Positions 1 through 7,485 of a DNA stretch of 15,501 bases are shown one piece after another. The DNA is from an uncultured Paracoccus sp. (GTDB taxonomy: Bacteria > Pseudomonadota > Alphaproteobacteria > Rhodobacterales > Rhodobacteraceae). The number at the start of each line of letters is the position of its first letter. The first letter of the stretch is position 1. Below the pieces are notes generated by a model, which made no database searches, was not told the DNA's origin, and saw nothing but the letters and a program-made list of their open reading frames with translations. Location of the stretch: positions 1 through 15,501 of the forward strand of contig NZ_CAMIOH010000067.1 of assembly GCF_946221145.1 (NCBI RefSeq), written 5' to 3'. Both the position numbers and the translations under genes were made by a program.

Positions 1-129
1 GGGCACGCCCAGCAGCGGCAGCGATAACACCAGCGCGGGCACGGCAACCAGCGCCATGCCCACGCCCAGAAGCCGCAGCAGGACCCCGCCCAGAACCCCA
101 GCGATCAGCAGGATGAGGATCGTCGTCAT
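1..129 (-). CDS. TauE/SafE-family sulfite exporter-like membrane protein, N-terminal fragment
   Basis: Only the first 43 codons are in the window; the gene runs off the left edge. The start is fixed by an ATGA overlap with the stop of the hemerythrin gene (ATG at 129-127, TGA at 128-126), which implies translational coupling. The visible peptide begins MTTILILLIAGVLGG and continues as a hydrophobic glycine-rich helix containing GVGMALVAVPALVLSLPL. This resembles the first helix and GxG...P loop of the TauE/SafE (DUF81) family, inner-membrane exporters of sulfite or organosulfonates. The family call rests on one helix and could be wrong; a membrane protein in the pirin-hemerythrin operon is the safe part. 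The substrate cannot be inferred. Confidence 0.6.
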   Translation of the reverse strand, partial: MTTILILLIAGVLGGVLLRLLGVGMALVAVPALVLSLPLLGVP

Positions 130-722
130 GCGCCGAACTCCGGGTCGGCCTTGGCGCGCTCGAGGATCAGCGGGATCACGATGTCCTCCTCGTCGGCCAG
201 GTGCTGGCGCAGCAGGGGCGCGATGCGATCGACCGTCGCGGCCAGATCGTCGACCGCGTATTTCTGGTCGCTGGTCATCACGCCCTCCGCCTGCCCGAGG
301 CGGCGCAGGCTGGCCTGCGTCACCGCCGCCAGCTCGTCGATGGCGTCGTGGATCAGGTGGTGATCGGCGTCGAGGATCTCAAACCCCCGGACCAGCCGCG
401 GCTCGACGCGCTGGAAGGCGGGGAAGTAATGGTGATCCTCGATCCGGTGGTGTCCGTCGAGACTGCCCAGCAGGCTGCCGATGTGGCGCCGCAGGGCCGG
501 GGCGCTGTCATAGGTCGTCTCGCCCTCCTCGCGCAGCCGCGTCAGCTGGTCGGCGATCTTCGCGGTGATGGCGCGGAAGTAATCGTGGTTGCCGAGCCAG
601 ATCTCGCCCGTCCCGGCGAGCGCGGACTGCCCCCGCCAGGTGCCGCGCGGGTGCTTGCGCGTCAAAAACAGCAGGTCTTCGGGCAGACCCGTGCGGTGGC
701 CCAGCGTGATGTCTTGGTTCAT
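126..722 (-). CDS. Hemerythrin-like (HHE) cation-binding domain protein
   Basis: This 198-residue soluble protein has the spaced His/Glu ligands of a four-helix hemerythrin fold: H46 (GNHDYF), H91-xxx-E95 (HHRIEDHHYFP), H121/H122 (DADHHLIH) and H174-xxx-E178 (HLADEEDIVIP). Such domains bind a non-haem di-iron centre and are linked to sensing or scavenging of O2, NO or peroxide, or to iron storage. The exact ligand here is unknown. The start has AAGGAG six bases before ATG. The gene lies 51 bases after pirin on the same strand and overlaps the next membrane-protein gene by four bases, so the three probably form one operon. No signal peptide is seen, so it is probably cytoplasmic. The family assignment is firm; the physiological role is inferred. 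Confidence 0.88.
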   Translation of the reverse strand: MNQDITLGHRTGLPEDLLFLTRKHPRGTWRGQSALAGTGEIWLGNHDYFRAITAKIADQLTRLREEGETTYDSAPALRRHIGSLLGSLDGHHRIEDHHYFPAFQRVEPRLVRGFEILDADHHLIHDAIDELAAVTQASLRRLGQAEGVMTSDQKYAVDDLAATVDRIAPLLRQHLADEEDIVIPLILERAKADPEFGA

Positions 723-742
723 GTGACACTCCTTGCAAGGGC

Positions 743-766
743 GGGCGGCGGGTCGCCCCGCCGCCC
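743..766 (-). terminator. GC hairpin between pirin and hemerythrin gene (possible partial terminator)
   Basis: A perfect 9-bp inverted repeat (GGGCGGCGG / CCGCCGCCC, 6-base loop) begins 7 bases after the pirin stop. No T-run follows on the minus strand, so it is a weak terminator at best. It could also stabilise the upstream pirin message or attenuate read-through into the hemerythrin gene. Confidence 0.35.
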
Positions 767-773
767 GGCGCGC

Positions 774-1634
774 TTACAGACGCCCGAACTTTCCGGCGTT
801 GAAGTCCTGGATCGCCTGCCGGATCTCGCCCTCGGTGTTCATCACGAAGGGGCCGTAGGCGGCGATCGGCTCGTCGATCGGCTCACCGGCGAGGACCAGC
901 AGCTTGGCGTCGCTCGCGGCTTCGATCACCACGCCGCCGCCCTCGCGCGAGAGGCGCGCCACGGCGGGGCCGGTGAGCCGCGCCTCGGCGTTCACGGTGA
1001 CATCGCCCGACAGCGCGACGACCAGCACGTTCCAGCCCTCGGGCGGGGTCAGCGTCGTCGTCGCCCCGGCGTTCAGCCGCAGGTCCAGCACGTCCATCGG
1101 CGTGAAGGTCGAGGCCGGGCCCTTGGCATCGCCGTAGCTGCCGGCGATGACCCGGACGCGCCCCGCCCCATCGGGCAGATCGACCGCCGGGATCTGGGCG
1201 TCGGTGATGCTCTGGTAGCCCGGCGCTGCGGATTTGTCCTGGCCGCGCAGGTTCACCCACAGCTGGACCATCTCGAACATCCCGCCCTTGGCGGTGTAGT
1301 CGTGGCTGTGGAACTCCTTGTGCAGGATCCCCTCGCCCGCCGTCATCCACTGCACGTCGCCGCGGCCGATGACGCCGCCGCGGCCCGTCGAATCGCCATG
1401 CTCGACCTCGCCCTCATAGACGATGGTCACGGTCTCGAAGCCCTTGTGCGGGTGGACGTCGACGCCGCGCGGGCGCGTGGCGGGTTCGAAATGATGCGGC
1501 CCGCCGTAATCGAGCAGCAGGAAGGGCGTGGTCTCGGACCGGCCCGACATGTGCGAGAACAGTGAGCGGACGGGAAAGCCGTCGCCGACCCAGTGGCCGC
1601 GCGGTGCAGTGGTGGTGTCAACGATCTTGCGCAT
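774..1634 (-). CDS. Pirin family protein (bicupin; quercetinase/redox-type)
   Basis: This is a 286-residue protein. The pirin N-terminal cupin carries the metal ligands in DVHPHKGFETVTIVYEGEVEHGD (H61, H63) and in GEGILHKEFHS (H105, E107), the spacing of the human pirin Fe site (His56, His58, His101, Glu103). The C-terminal cupin contains PMDVLDLRLNAG and ends in VMNTEGEIRQAIQDFNAGKFGRL, the usual pirin tail. Bacterial pirins bind Fe(II), and several act as quercetin 2,3-dioxygenases or redox-dependent regulators. The frame stays open far upstream, but the ATG at 1634 has a strong GGAGGA site and a canonical N-terminus (MRKIVDTTTAPRGHWVGDGFPVRSLF). It is divergent from DoxX and first in an operon with the hemerythrin gene. 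A GTTC-N9-GAAC palindrome 83 bases upstream suggests LysR control. The family is certain; the substrate is unknown. Confidence 0.93.
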   Translation of the reverse strand: MRKIVDTTTAPRGHWVGDGFPVRSLFSHMSGRSETTPFLLLDYGGPHHFEPATRPRGVDVHPHKGFETVTIVYEGEVEHGDSTGRGGVIGRGDVQWMTAGEGILHKEFHSHDYTAKGGMFEMVQLWVNLRGQDKSAAPGYQSITDAQIPAVDLPDGAGRVRVIAGSYGDAKGPASTFTPMDVLDLRLNAGATTTLTPPEGWNVLVVALSGDVTVNAEARLTGPAVARLSREGGGVVIEAASDAKLLVLAGEPIDEPIAAYGPFVMNTEGEIRQAIQDFNAGKFGRL

Positions 1635-1717
1635 GGTGTCCTCCGTTGATCCGGCGGGCCGTGCCGCCGCTTGCGACCAAGATGGCGCCGACGAGCCCTC
1701 TCGCCAAGGCGCGAGGT

Positions 1718-1734
1718 GTTCGGTAGGCTGGAAC
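1718..1734. promoter_or_regulatory. Putative LysR operator in the pirin/DoxX divergent intergenic region
   Basis: GTTCGGTAGGCTGGAAC is a dyad with arms GTTC/GAAC and a 9-base spacer, and contains a T-N11-A LysR box. It lies 83 bases upstream of the pirin ATG and 93 bases before the DoxX ATG. The same arm and spacer arrangement (GTTCGG...GAAC) occurs 82 bases upstream of the VOC gene beside the LysR gene at 7530-8438. Binding is inferred. Confidence 0.5.
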
Positions 1735-1827
1735 GCGGGAGTAGAGATAACGAGCTGGAGGCGAACGTCAGCCTGCCACAGATTGCGTGCAGCGCAACTG
1801 TCAGACCCGCACGGGGGGAAGGTGCTC

Positions 1828-2390
1828 ATGGACAGAACGACACGCCGCTGATCCTGCCCGGCCTCGGGCCGTTCTACGATCGCGTGGCACAGCCGCTCGC
1901 CCATCTCGGGTTGCGGGTGCTGGTGGGCGCGCTGCTGGTCGGCGAGGGCTGGCCCAAGATCACCGCGCCGTTCGCCATGGCGGGGTTCACCGAAGGCATC
2001 GGGATGTATCCCGGCTGGCTGTGGTCGGCGGTGCTCGCCGTGCTGCAGTTCGTCGGGGGGCTGATGATCCTTGTCGGGTTCCTCACCCGACCGGCGGCGC
2101 TGGCGAACGGCGTGATGCTCGCCGTCACCTACTGGTTCCACGTCACCCACCCCTACGGCACCGCGCTGCTGACACCCGAGGGGATGGCGGCCCTGCCCGG
2201 GCAGGCATCGCTCTTCACCGCCGACGGGCTGCGCAACCTCGGCGCCGATGGCGGGGCCACCTTCCTGCACATGGTCCAGTTCAAGGCCGAGGGCCTCTCG
2301 GCGATCTGGACGGTGGCGGCTTTGCTGCTCGCGGCCTGGGGCGCGGGGCCGTCGTCCATCGACCGCACGATCCTCAAGAGGGAGTTCTGA
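1828..2390 (+). CDS. DoxX family membrane protein, with an apparent one-base deletion near its start
   Basis: The product is about 187 residues with the DoxX pattern LILPGLGPFYDRVAQPLAHLGLRVLVGALLVGEGWPKI, then helices LWSAVLAVLQFVGGLMILVGF, PAALANGVMLAVTYWF and SAIWTVAALLLAAW. DoxX proteins are small four-helix inner-membrane proteins; in Bacillus a DoxX-like protein (MhqP) belongs to the quinone-responsive mhq regulon. The natural ATG at 1828 has a good GGGGGAAGG site, but its frame stops at 1849-1851. The DoxX frame is one base out, so a base seems to be missing between 1831 and 1848. Without the shift the DoxX frame has no good ATG; it is open upstream to 1671 with a peptide unlike the family. 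Four bases separate its stop from the next gene. Family sure; intactness uncertain. Confidence 0.75.
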
Positions 2391-2394
2391 GACG

Positions 2395-2711
2395 ATGAGC
2401 GACATCACCATCACCAAGGAAGACAGCAGGAGCCGGCACGGCGCTACCTCGCCCGCATCGACGGCATCGACGCCGAGGGCGAGATCACCTTCACTCACCG
2501 GGGCGACGGCGTGATCAGCGCCGACCACACCGGGGTGCCCGACGCCATGGGCGGGAAGGGGGTGGCCAAGGCGCTGCTCGACTTCATGCTCGAGGATGCG
2601 CGGACCAACGCGTTCCGCATCATCCCGGCCTGCCCCTATGTGCGCGCCCAGTATGCCCGCCACCCCGAATGGGCTGACCTGTTCTCCACCAAACCCGGCG
2701 AAGACCCCTGA
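2395..2711 (+). pseudogene. GCN5-related N-acetyltransferase (COG2388 type), frameshifted
   Basis: The start MSDITITKE is in one frame. From about 2420 the family sequence continues one base out: QEPARRYLARIDGIDAEG, then EITFTHRGDGVISADHTGVP, DAMGGKGVAKALLDFMLEDA and RIIPACPYVRAQYARHPEWADLF. This is the compact (about 100-residue) acetyltransferase-like family with the conserved DHTxVP, G(x)GxGxA acetyl-CoA loop and CPYV...HPEW motifs. Joining the parts requires one missing base around 2418-2425. As given, the ATG frame ends at 2514 after 39 codons; a GTG at 2511 could give only the C-terminal 66 residues. It lies between DoxX and the isochorismatase-like gene (4- and 12-base gaps), so it is part of that operon. 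It may be a real gene if the deletion is a sequence error. Confidence 0.75.
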
Positions 2712-2723
2712 GGGAGGACCCCC

Positions 2724-3368
2724 ATGCCCAAGACCCAGCCCGAACCCATCCGCGACCAGACCTCCGACCGGCTGCTCACGCCGCAGAACTGCGCCATCGC
2801 GCTGATCGACTATCAGCCCGAGCAGTACCGCACCGTGACCTCGTCCTCGGCCGAGGAGATCAACCTCAATGTCATCGTGCTCTGCAAGTTCGCGCGCGCC
2901 TATGACGTGCCGGTGATCGTCTCGACGGTCGGCGTGGACATGGGCGTGAACACCGGCACGGCCGAGGAAATCCTGGCCGAGCTGCCCGACGTCGAGGAAA
3001 TCGACCGCAGCGGCGTCAACGCGTGGGAGGACGAGGATTTCCGCAACGCCATCCTCGCCACCAAGCGCAAGAACATCGTCATCGCGGGGCTCTGGACCGA
3101 GGTCTGCCTGACCTTCCCGGTGATCGACATGCAGGCCGAGGGGCTGCACTGCTACCCGGTCGAGGACGCCGTGGGCGGCATCTCGCCGGTGGCCCACCAC
3201 GCCGCGATCGAGCGGATGCGGCAGGCCGGGGCCACGCCGATCAGCGCAATCCAGTTCGGCTCCGAGCTGATGCGCAACTGGGCCCGCCCGGACTCGCCCA
3301 AGTTCCGCGAGGTCCTTCAGTGGTACTTCCCCAAGCGCTTCGGCCTGATGAAGGACGGCAAGATCTGA
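2724..3368 (+). CDS. Isochorismatase-family cysteine hydrolase (YcaC-like)
   Basis: This intact 214-residue protein starts at an ATG preceded by GGGAGG. Motifs are those of the isochorismatase-like hydrolases: CAIALIDYQPEQ with the catalytic Asp (D29), NAWEDEDFRNAI, and IVIAGLWTEVCLTFPVIDM with the nucleophilic Cys C128, followed by VEDAVGGISPVAHHAAIERM. The TEVCxxFP form and the EVL(Q)WYFP tail resemble E. coli YcaC and related hydrolases of unsettled substrate, rather than true isochorismatases of siderophore pathways. It is probably cytoplasmic and oligomeric. It lies in the DoxX-acetyltransferase-EF-hand operon and is the only gene there without a frame break. The pairing with pirin, DoxX and a quinone-reductase-like enzyme suggests a detoxification role; that is inference. 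Confidence 0.9.
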   Translation: MPKTQPEPIRDQTSDRLLTPQNCAIALIDYQPEQYRTVTSSSAEEINLNVIVLCKFARAYDVPVIVSTVGVDMGVNTGTAEEILAELPDVEEIDRSGVNAWEDEDFRNAILATKRKNIVIAGLWTEVCLTFPVIDMQAEGLHCYPVEDAVGGISPVAHHAAIERMRQAGATPISAIQFGSELMRNWARPDSPKFREVLQWYFPKRFGLMKDGKI

Positions 3369-3471
3369 ACCGGGAAGAACGCGGCGCGGCGGCTGCGCGG
3401 CCGCCGCGCCGGGACGATGCCGAGACCACACCATGGCCCTGCCGGGCCGCACCACCGAGGAGGAGAACGAC

Positions 3472-3971
3472 ATGAAGGCTTCGAAGCTGACGCCGACCAC
3501 GCTCACCGGACTGGCGCTCGTCGTCGCGCTGGCCGCCCCGCTGGCCGCGCAGAACTTTCCCGAAGAGATCGACGTGATGCGCCGCATCGCCGCGTCCTTC
3601 GACACCAACAACGACGACAAGATCGACCGCGACGAGTTCCGCGAGTTCACCCGGCTCGTCTGGGCCTCGATGGACAGCAACAACGACGGGCAGGTGGACG
3701 AGGCCGAGTTCATGGCCTGGGCCCCGGCTTCAGCTACGTCGCCGAGCTGAACGGCAAGTCCGAGGACTTCACCTCGATGAAGCAGGAGATCTTCGCCTAC
3801 TGGGACGCGAACGGCGACAAGATCGCGACCCGCGACGAGGTGCTGGCCACGGCGGATGACGAGTTCAAGAACTCGGACCCCGACGGCGACGGGTTCGTGA
3901 CCGGGCGCGACCTCGCCTTCGGCTCGCCCACCTTCTCGGCCTTCATCTTCGGTGCCGGCCCGGCGAAGTGA
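3472..3971 (+). pseudogene. Secreted four-EF-hand calcium-binding protein, frameshifted
   Basis: The N-terminus MKASKLTPTTLTGLALVVAL plus APLAAQ is a Sec signal peptide with a likely AxA-Q cleavage. EF-hand loops follow: DTNNDDKIDRDEF and DSNNDGQVDEAEF in the first frame; then, one base out, GFSYVAELNGKSEDF, DANGDKIATRDEV and DPDGDGFVTGRDL. The frame change falls at about 3718-3728 in TGGGCCCCGG. Restoring one G or one C gives AWGPGF or AWAPGF and a 166-residue protein ending FGAGPAK at 3971. As given, the first frame stops at 3750 after two EF-hands. GAGGAGGA before ATG is a good ribosome site. The role is probably periplasmic Ca2+ binding. It is last in the operon, 103 bases after the hydrolase, and followed by a strong terminator. 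The break may be a homopolymer error. Confidence 0.8.
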
Positions 3972-3997
3972 CCGGGGCCTGATCCGAGCAAGACCGA

Positions 3998-4027
3998 CAA
4001 AGGCCCGGCCGCTGCGCCGGGCCTTTG
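3998..4027. terminator. Bidirectional rho-independent terminator
   Basis: A perfect 12-bp stem (CAAAGGCCCGGC / GCCGGGCCTTTG, 6-base loop) lies between the EF-hand stop at 3971 and the convergent flavin reductase stop at 4032. A-rich and T-rich stem ends on both strands make it fit to stop transcripts from either side. Confidence 0.85.
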
Positions 4028-4031
4028 CTTG

Positions 4032-4571
4032 TCAGAGCGTGCCGGCGAACTCGGCGACGAACTCGCGGACCAGCTCGCGGGTCTTCTCGTCGTGCAGGTT
4101 GCCCTCGTCGTCGAAGACGGCACCGGCGCGCGAGACGATCAGGCGCCCCTCGGCGCGGATCGAGCAGCGAAGGTAGCGCAGCACCGGCAGCCAGTGGTTC
4201 TGCGACAGGATCGTGCCGAACCCGCCGGGCGAGGTGCCCATCACCGCGACCGGCTTGCCCTTGAAGAGCCGCAGCCCCTCGCCGCGGGACATCCAGTCGA
4301 TGGCGTTCTTGAAGACGCCGGGGATGCCGTTGTTGTATTCCGGCGTGGCCAGCAGCAGCCCGTCGGCGGCCGCAAGCTGCTGCTGAAGTCGCTCGACCGC
4401 GGCCGGCAGGCCCGACCTCGCCTCTTCGTCGGCATCGTAGAGCGGCACGTCGCGGATGTCGCCGACCTCGATCGTGACGCCGGAGGGCGCCAGCTCGACC
4501 GCGGCGCGCAAGAGGCCGGCATTGAAGGACGCCCGGCGCAGGCTGCCGGAAAGACCGAGGATCGTCGTCAT
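4032..4571 (-). CDS. NADPH-dependent FMN reductase / quinone reductase-like flavoprotein
   Basis: This 179-residue flavodoxin-fold protein has the FMN phosphate loop GLSGSLRRASFNAGLL (residues 6-21) and the second flavin-binding loop ATPEYNNGIPGVFKNAIDW (75-93), both diagnostic of the NADPH-dependent FMN reductase family (ChrR/ArsH-like, azoreductase and quinone reductase members). It would reduce flavin, quinones or chromate with NAD(P)H in the cytoplasm. Its ATG overlaps the Kef antiporter stop by four bases (ATGA), so it is translationally coupled to it. In E. coli KefC and KefB need ancillary quinone oxidoreductases (KefF, KefG), so a matching partnership is likely here, though this enzyme is not an obvious sequence match to KefF. 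It ends 5 bases from the terminator. The specific substrate is unknown. Confidence 0.9.
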   Translation of the reverse strand: MTTILGLSGSLRRASFNAGLLRAAVELAPSGVTIEVGDIRDVPLYDADEEARSGLPAAVERLQQQLAAADGLLLATPEYNNGIPGVFKNAIDWMSRGEGLRLFKGKPVAVMGTSPGGFGTILSQNHWLPVLRYLRCSIRAEGRLIVSRAGAVFDDEGNLHDEKTRELVREFVAEFAGTL

Positions 4572-6340
4572 GCAGTGTCCTTTTTCGCTTTGACCAGAGG
4601 TTCGGGGGTGAGCGTCTGATACAGGCGGTCGCGCCCGGCCATGGCGCCGTTCTGGACCTGCTGGCCCAGCCGCTCGTTGTCGCGCGACCGGATGTCCTGC
4701 AGCGTCTCGCTGACCACCGCCTCGGAACAGCCGAGCGCACGCAGGCCCTGCGCGCCCATCAGATAGGCCGACTCGACCGTCTCGCGGATCTGGTAGTCGA
4801 CGCCCGCGTGGATCAGCTCGACCGCGTGGCTGCGGTCGTAGGCGCGCACCAGCAGCTTGGCCTGCGGGAACTCGTGGCGCACCAGTTCGACGATGCGGGT
4901 CGCCACCTTGGGATCGTCCACGCAGACCATGATGACCTCGGCATCCTCGGCGCCCGAGTGGTGCAGGACGTCCAGCCGGCTGCCGTCGCCGAAATAGACC
5001 TTGAAGCCCCAGCGCTCGGCCTCGCGGATGCGGTCCGGGTCGGTGTCGATGATCGACGCAGTCGCCCCCCGCGCCAGCAGCATCTGCAGCGCGATTTGCC
5101 CGAAGCGGCCGAAGCCGATGACCAGCGCCTGGCCCTGCAGGTTGTGGGCGCGCTCGACCCCCTCCATCGAGGCGTCGCGGCGCAGCAGCCGGTCGGCGGC
5201 GATCAGGATGAGGGGCGTGAACGCCATGGACAGGATCACGACCGAGCCGAAGATGGCGTTCTCGCGCGCGTCGATCACGCCGCCGGAGGCGGCGGCGCTG
5301 TAGAGCACGAAGGCGAACTCGCCCCCTTGCGCGAACATGGCGGTGCGCTTGAGCGCGGCGATGTTGGAGCTGCCGAAGACCCTCGCCACGGTGTAGATGG
5401 CGATGGCCTTGACCACCACGTAGGCGGCGAGCATGGCGAACAGCAGCGGCCATTCCGCCGCGACCACCCGCAGGTCAAGCGACATCCCCACCGCGAGGAA
5501 GAAAAGCCCCATGAGAAGGCCGCGGAACGGCTCGATGTCGGTCTCGATCTGGTGACGATAGCTCGAGCCGGAGAGCATGACCCCGGCAAGGAACGCGCCC
5601 ATCGCCATGGAGAGGCCCACCGTCTCCATCAGCAAGGCCGCGCCCAGCACCACCAGCAGCGCGCCCGCCGTCAGCACCTCGCGCGAGCGGGCGCGGGCGC
5701 GGGCGAGCAGCCCGAAGAACGGGTCGAGCAGCCAGCGCCCGACCACCAGCAGCGCGGCGAGCCCCGCCAGCGGCAGCAGCACCGCCATGGCGCCGCCCTC
5801 GGTCCCGCCGCCCGGCGCGAGGACCGCGACGATGGCCAGCAGCGGCACGATCAGCAGATCCTCGAACAGCAGGATCGAGACCGCCTTCTGACCTTCGGCG
5901 CTGGCGATCTCGCCCCGGTCCTGGAGCGTCGACATGATGACGGCGGTCGAGGACAGCACGAAGCCCGCCCCGGCGACGAAGGCCGTGACCAGCGGCAGGC
6001 CGAAAAGCAGCATCCCCGCCGCCGTCAGCAGCGCGACGGCCAGCGAGACCTGCGCCAGCCCGAGGCCGAAGATCTGCCCGCGCATCGTCCAGAGCTTCTG
6101 CGGCCGCAGCTCGAGTCCGATGATGAAGAGGAACATCACCACGCCGAGTTCAGCGAAATGCAGGATCGTCTCGGGGTCCGTGAACAGGCCGAGCAGCGAG
6201 GGGCCGACGAGCGCGCCGGCGGCGAAATACCCCAGCACCGACCCGAGGCCGAGGCGCCGGAACAGCGGCACCGCGATGACGGCGGCCCCCATCAGGACGA
6301 CTGCCGGTCCGATCACCGGACCCAAGCCTGCTACCGCCAT
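4568..6340 (-). CDS. Kef-type monovalent cation:proton antiporter (CPA2) with TrkA-N domain
   Basis: This 590-residue protein has a Na+/H+ exchanger-type membrane domain to about residue 385, including LLFEDLLIVPLLA (E160/D161) and the KefC-like loop HQIETDIEPFRGLLMGLFFLAVGMSLD (263-289). The latter corresponds to the HALESDIEPFKGLLLGLFF gating segment of KefC. After residue 400 comes a cytosolic Rossmann RCK/TrkA-N domain, GQALVIGFGRFGQIALQMLL (GxGxxG at 409-414, D432 as nucleotide-binding acid). KefC-type systems release K+ and acidify the cytoplasm when glutathione adducts of electrophiles bind. GGAGAG precedes the ATG. It is the first gene of a two-gene operon with the overlapping flavin reductase. 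The family is certain; glutathione gating is inferred from the KefC loop and context. Confidence 0.92.
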   Translation of the reverse strand: MAVAGLGPVIGPAVVLMGAAVIAVPLFRRLGLGSVLGYFAAGALVGPSLLGLFTDPETILHFAELGVVMFLFIIGLELRPQKLWTMRGQIFGLGLAQVSLAVALLTAAGMLLFGLPLVTAFVAGAGFVLSSTAVIMSTLQDRGEIASAEGQKAVSILLFEDLLIVPLLAIVAVLAPGGGTEGGAMAVLLPLAGLAALLVVGRWLLDPFFGLLARARARSREVLTAGALLVVLGAALLMETVGLSMAMGAFLAGVMLSGSSYRHQIETDIEPFRGLLMGLFFLAVGMSLDLRVVAAEWPLLFAMLAAYVVVKAIAIYTVARVFGSSNIAALKRTAMFAQGGEFAFVLYSAAASGGVIDARENAIFGSVVILSMAFTPLILIAADRLLRRDASMEGVERAHNLQGQALVIGFGRFGQIALQMLLARGATASIIDTDPDRIREAERWGFKVYFGDGSRLDVLHHSGAEDAEVIMVCVDDPKVATRIVELVRHEFPQAKLLVRAYDRSHAVELIHAGVDYQIRETVESAYLMGAQGLRALGCSEAVVSETLQDIRSRDNERLGQQVQNGAMAGRDRLYQTLTPEPLVKAKKDTA

Positions 6341-6401
6341 CGCACTCTCCGATCCGACTTAAACAAAGTTATGGCGGCCCGCGGGGCGCCCTTCAACGAC
6401 A

Positions 6402-6428
6402 AACCCGCCGGCGCAGGGCCGGCGGGTT
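6402..6428 (-). terminator. Rho-independent terminator of the VOC gene
   Basis: A perfect 11-bp stem (AACCCGCCGGC / GCCGGCGGGTT, 5-base loop) lies 39 bases after the VOC stop. On the minus strand it ends in GGGTTTGTCGTT, a short T-rich tail. It insulates the VOC gene from the Kef operon, whose start is at 6340. Confidence 0.8.
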
Positions 6429-6467
6429 CGCTGGGTGTGGCGCCACGCCTCATCGCCTGGCCGAGGG

Positions 6468-7403
6468 TCAGTCGATGGGCCGCAACCCGGCCTCGATCCG
6501 GGCCCGCTGCGGCTCGAGGAACGGCGGCAGCGACAGCGCCTCGCCCATCGTCTCGAACGGCTCGTCCACCGCGAAGCCGGGGCCGTCGGTGGCGATCTCG
6601 AACAGGTTGCCGCCGGGCTCGCGGAAATAGAGGCTGCGGAAGTAGTAGCGCTCGACCTCGTCCGAGTTCGGGATGCGAAAATCGCGCAGCCGCTGGGTCC
6701 AGTCGTGGATCGCCGCGACATCAGGGACGCGGAAGGCCACGTGATGCACCCCGCCCGCGCCCTGCCGCGCCGTGGGCAGGTCAGGCTCGACCGCGACGTG
6801 CAGTTCCGAGGACGGGCCGCCGTCGCCCATCTCGAACACATGCACCTCCCCGTCCGGGCCGGGATAGTCGCGGACCCGGCGCATGTTCATCACGCTGGTC
6901 AGCACCGCCTCGGTGGGCGCCAGTTCGGGCACCGAAATGGTGATCGGCCCGAGCCCGCGGATCTGGTGCTCGGCCGGGACCGGGCTCCGCTCCCACAGGC
7001 GGGGGGTGCCGGCGGTGTCGGCGGTCAGGCGGAAGCGCTGCCCCTCGGGGTCCTCGAAATCAAGCGTGGCGCGGCCGTCGGTAGTGCCCGGCGCGCCCCG
7101 CGTCAGCCCCGCTTCGCCCAGGCGCGCCGCCCAGTAGTCGAGGCTCGCCTCGGCCACCCGGAGGCCGGTGCGGCTGATCGAGCGGGTGCCGCGCCGCTCG
7201 GGCGCCGCCGGCCAGTCGAAAAACGTCAGGTCGGTGCCGGGGCTGCCCGCGCCATCGGCGAAGAACAGGTGATAGGCCGAGGTGTCGTCCTGGTTGACTG
7301 TCTTCTTGACCCGCCGCATCCCCAACGTGCCGGTATAGAACCGGTTGTTGCCGGGCGCGTCGGCGGTGATCGCCGTCAGGTGATGGATGCCGGTCAGTTG
7401 CAT
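6468..7403 (-). CDS. VOC-family ring-cleaving dioxygenase-like protein (MhqO/MhqA type)
   Basis: This 311-residue protein has two tandem vicinal-oxygen-chelate (glyoxalase) modules. It begins MQLTGIHHLTAITADAPGNN followed by FYTGTLGMRRVKKTVNQDD, the typical opening of the ring-cleaving dioxygenase family that includes Bacillus MhqO/MhqA. Likely Fe(II) ligands are H7 or H8, H220 or H221 (GGVHHVAFRVPD) and E269 (GNLFEIATDGPGF), an H-H-E facial triad. Proposed activity is ring opening of hydroquinone or catechol-type compounds in quinone detoxification. The start is supported by a perfect AAGGAGG six bases upstream. It is divergent from a LysR gene with a GTTC-N9-GAAC palindrome in between. The family is strong; the substrate is unproven, and some relatives are called glyoxalases only by homology. 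Confidence 0.9.
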   Translation of the reverse strand: MQLTGIHHLTAITADAPGNNRFYTGTLGMRRVKKTVNQDDTSAYHLFFADGAGSPGTDLTFFDWPAAPERRGTRSISRTGLRVAEASLDYWAARLGEAGLTRGAPGTTDGRATLDFEDPEGQRFRLTADTAGTPRLWERSPVPAEHQIRGLGPITISVPELAPTEAVLTSVMNMRRVRDYPGPDGEVHVFEMGDGGPSSELHVAVEPDLPTARQGAGGVHHVAFRVPDVAAIHDWTQRLRDFRIPNSDEVERYYFRSLYFREPGGNLFEIATDGPGFAVDEPFETMGEALSLPPFLEPQRARIEAGLRPID

Positions 7404-7485
7404 GCGAGGCCTCCTTCGTGATTGGTTCGGGGCGAATATGCGCGCCGGGCCTGCCGAACGCCACTTGAGAGGGGGCAAATGCCGC

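Noticed and set aside
201..1565. A 454-codon plus-strand frame antisense to the hemerythrin and pirin genes
   Set aside because: No recognisable domain, and it lies opposite two genes with clear metal-binding motifs and ribosome sites.
2724..3368. True isochorismatase of siderophore synthesis
   Set aside because: No other siderophore genes are nearby, and motifs resemble the YcaC-like hydrolases.
774..3713. A 979-codon minus-strand open frame spanning pirin and the antisense of the DoxX operon
   Set aside because: Only the pirin part (774-1634) has family sequence and a ribosome site. The rest is low-complexity GC-driven antisense of well-supported plus-strand genes.
4808..6943. A 711-codon plus-strand open frame antisense to Kef and VOC
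   Set aside because: Composition is Gln/Arg/His-rich with no motif; it mirrors the codon bias of the real minus-strand genes.
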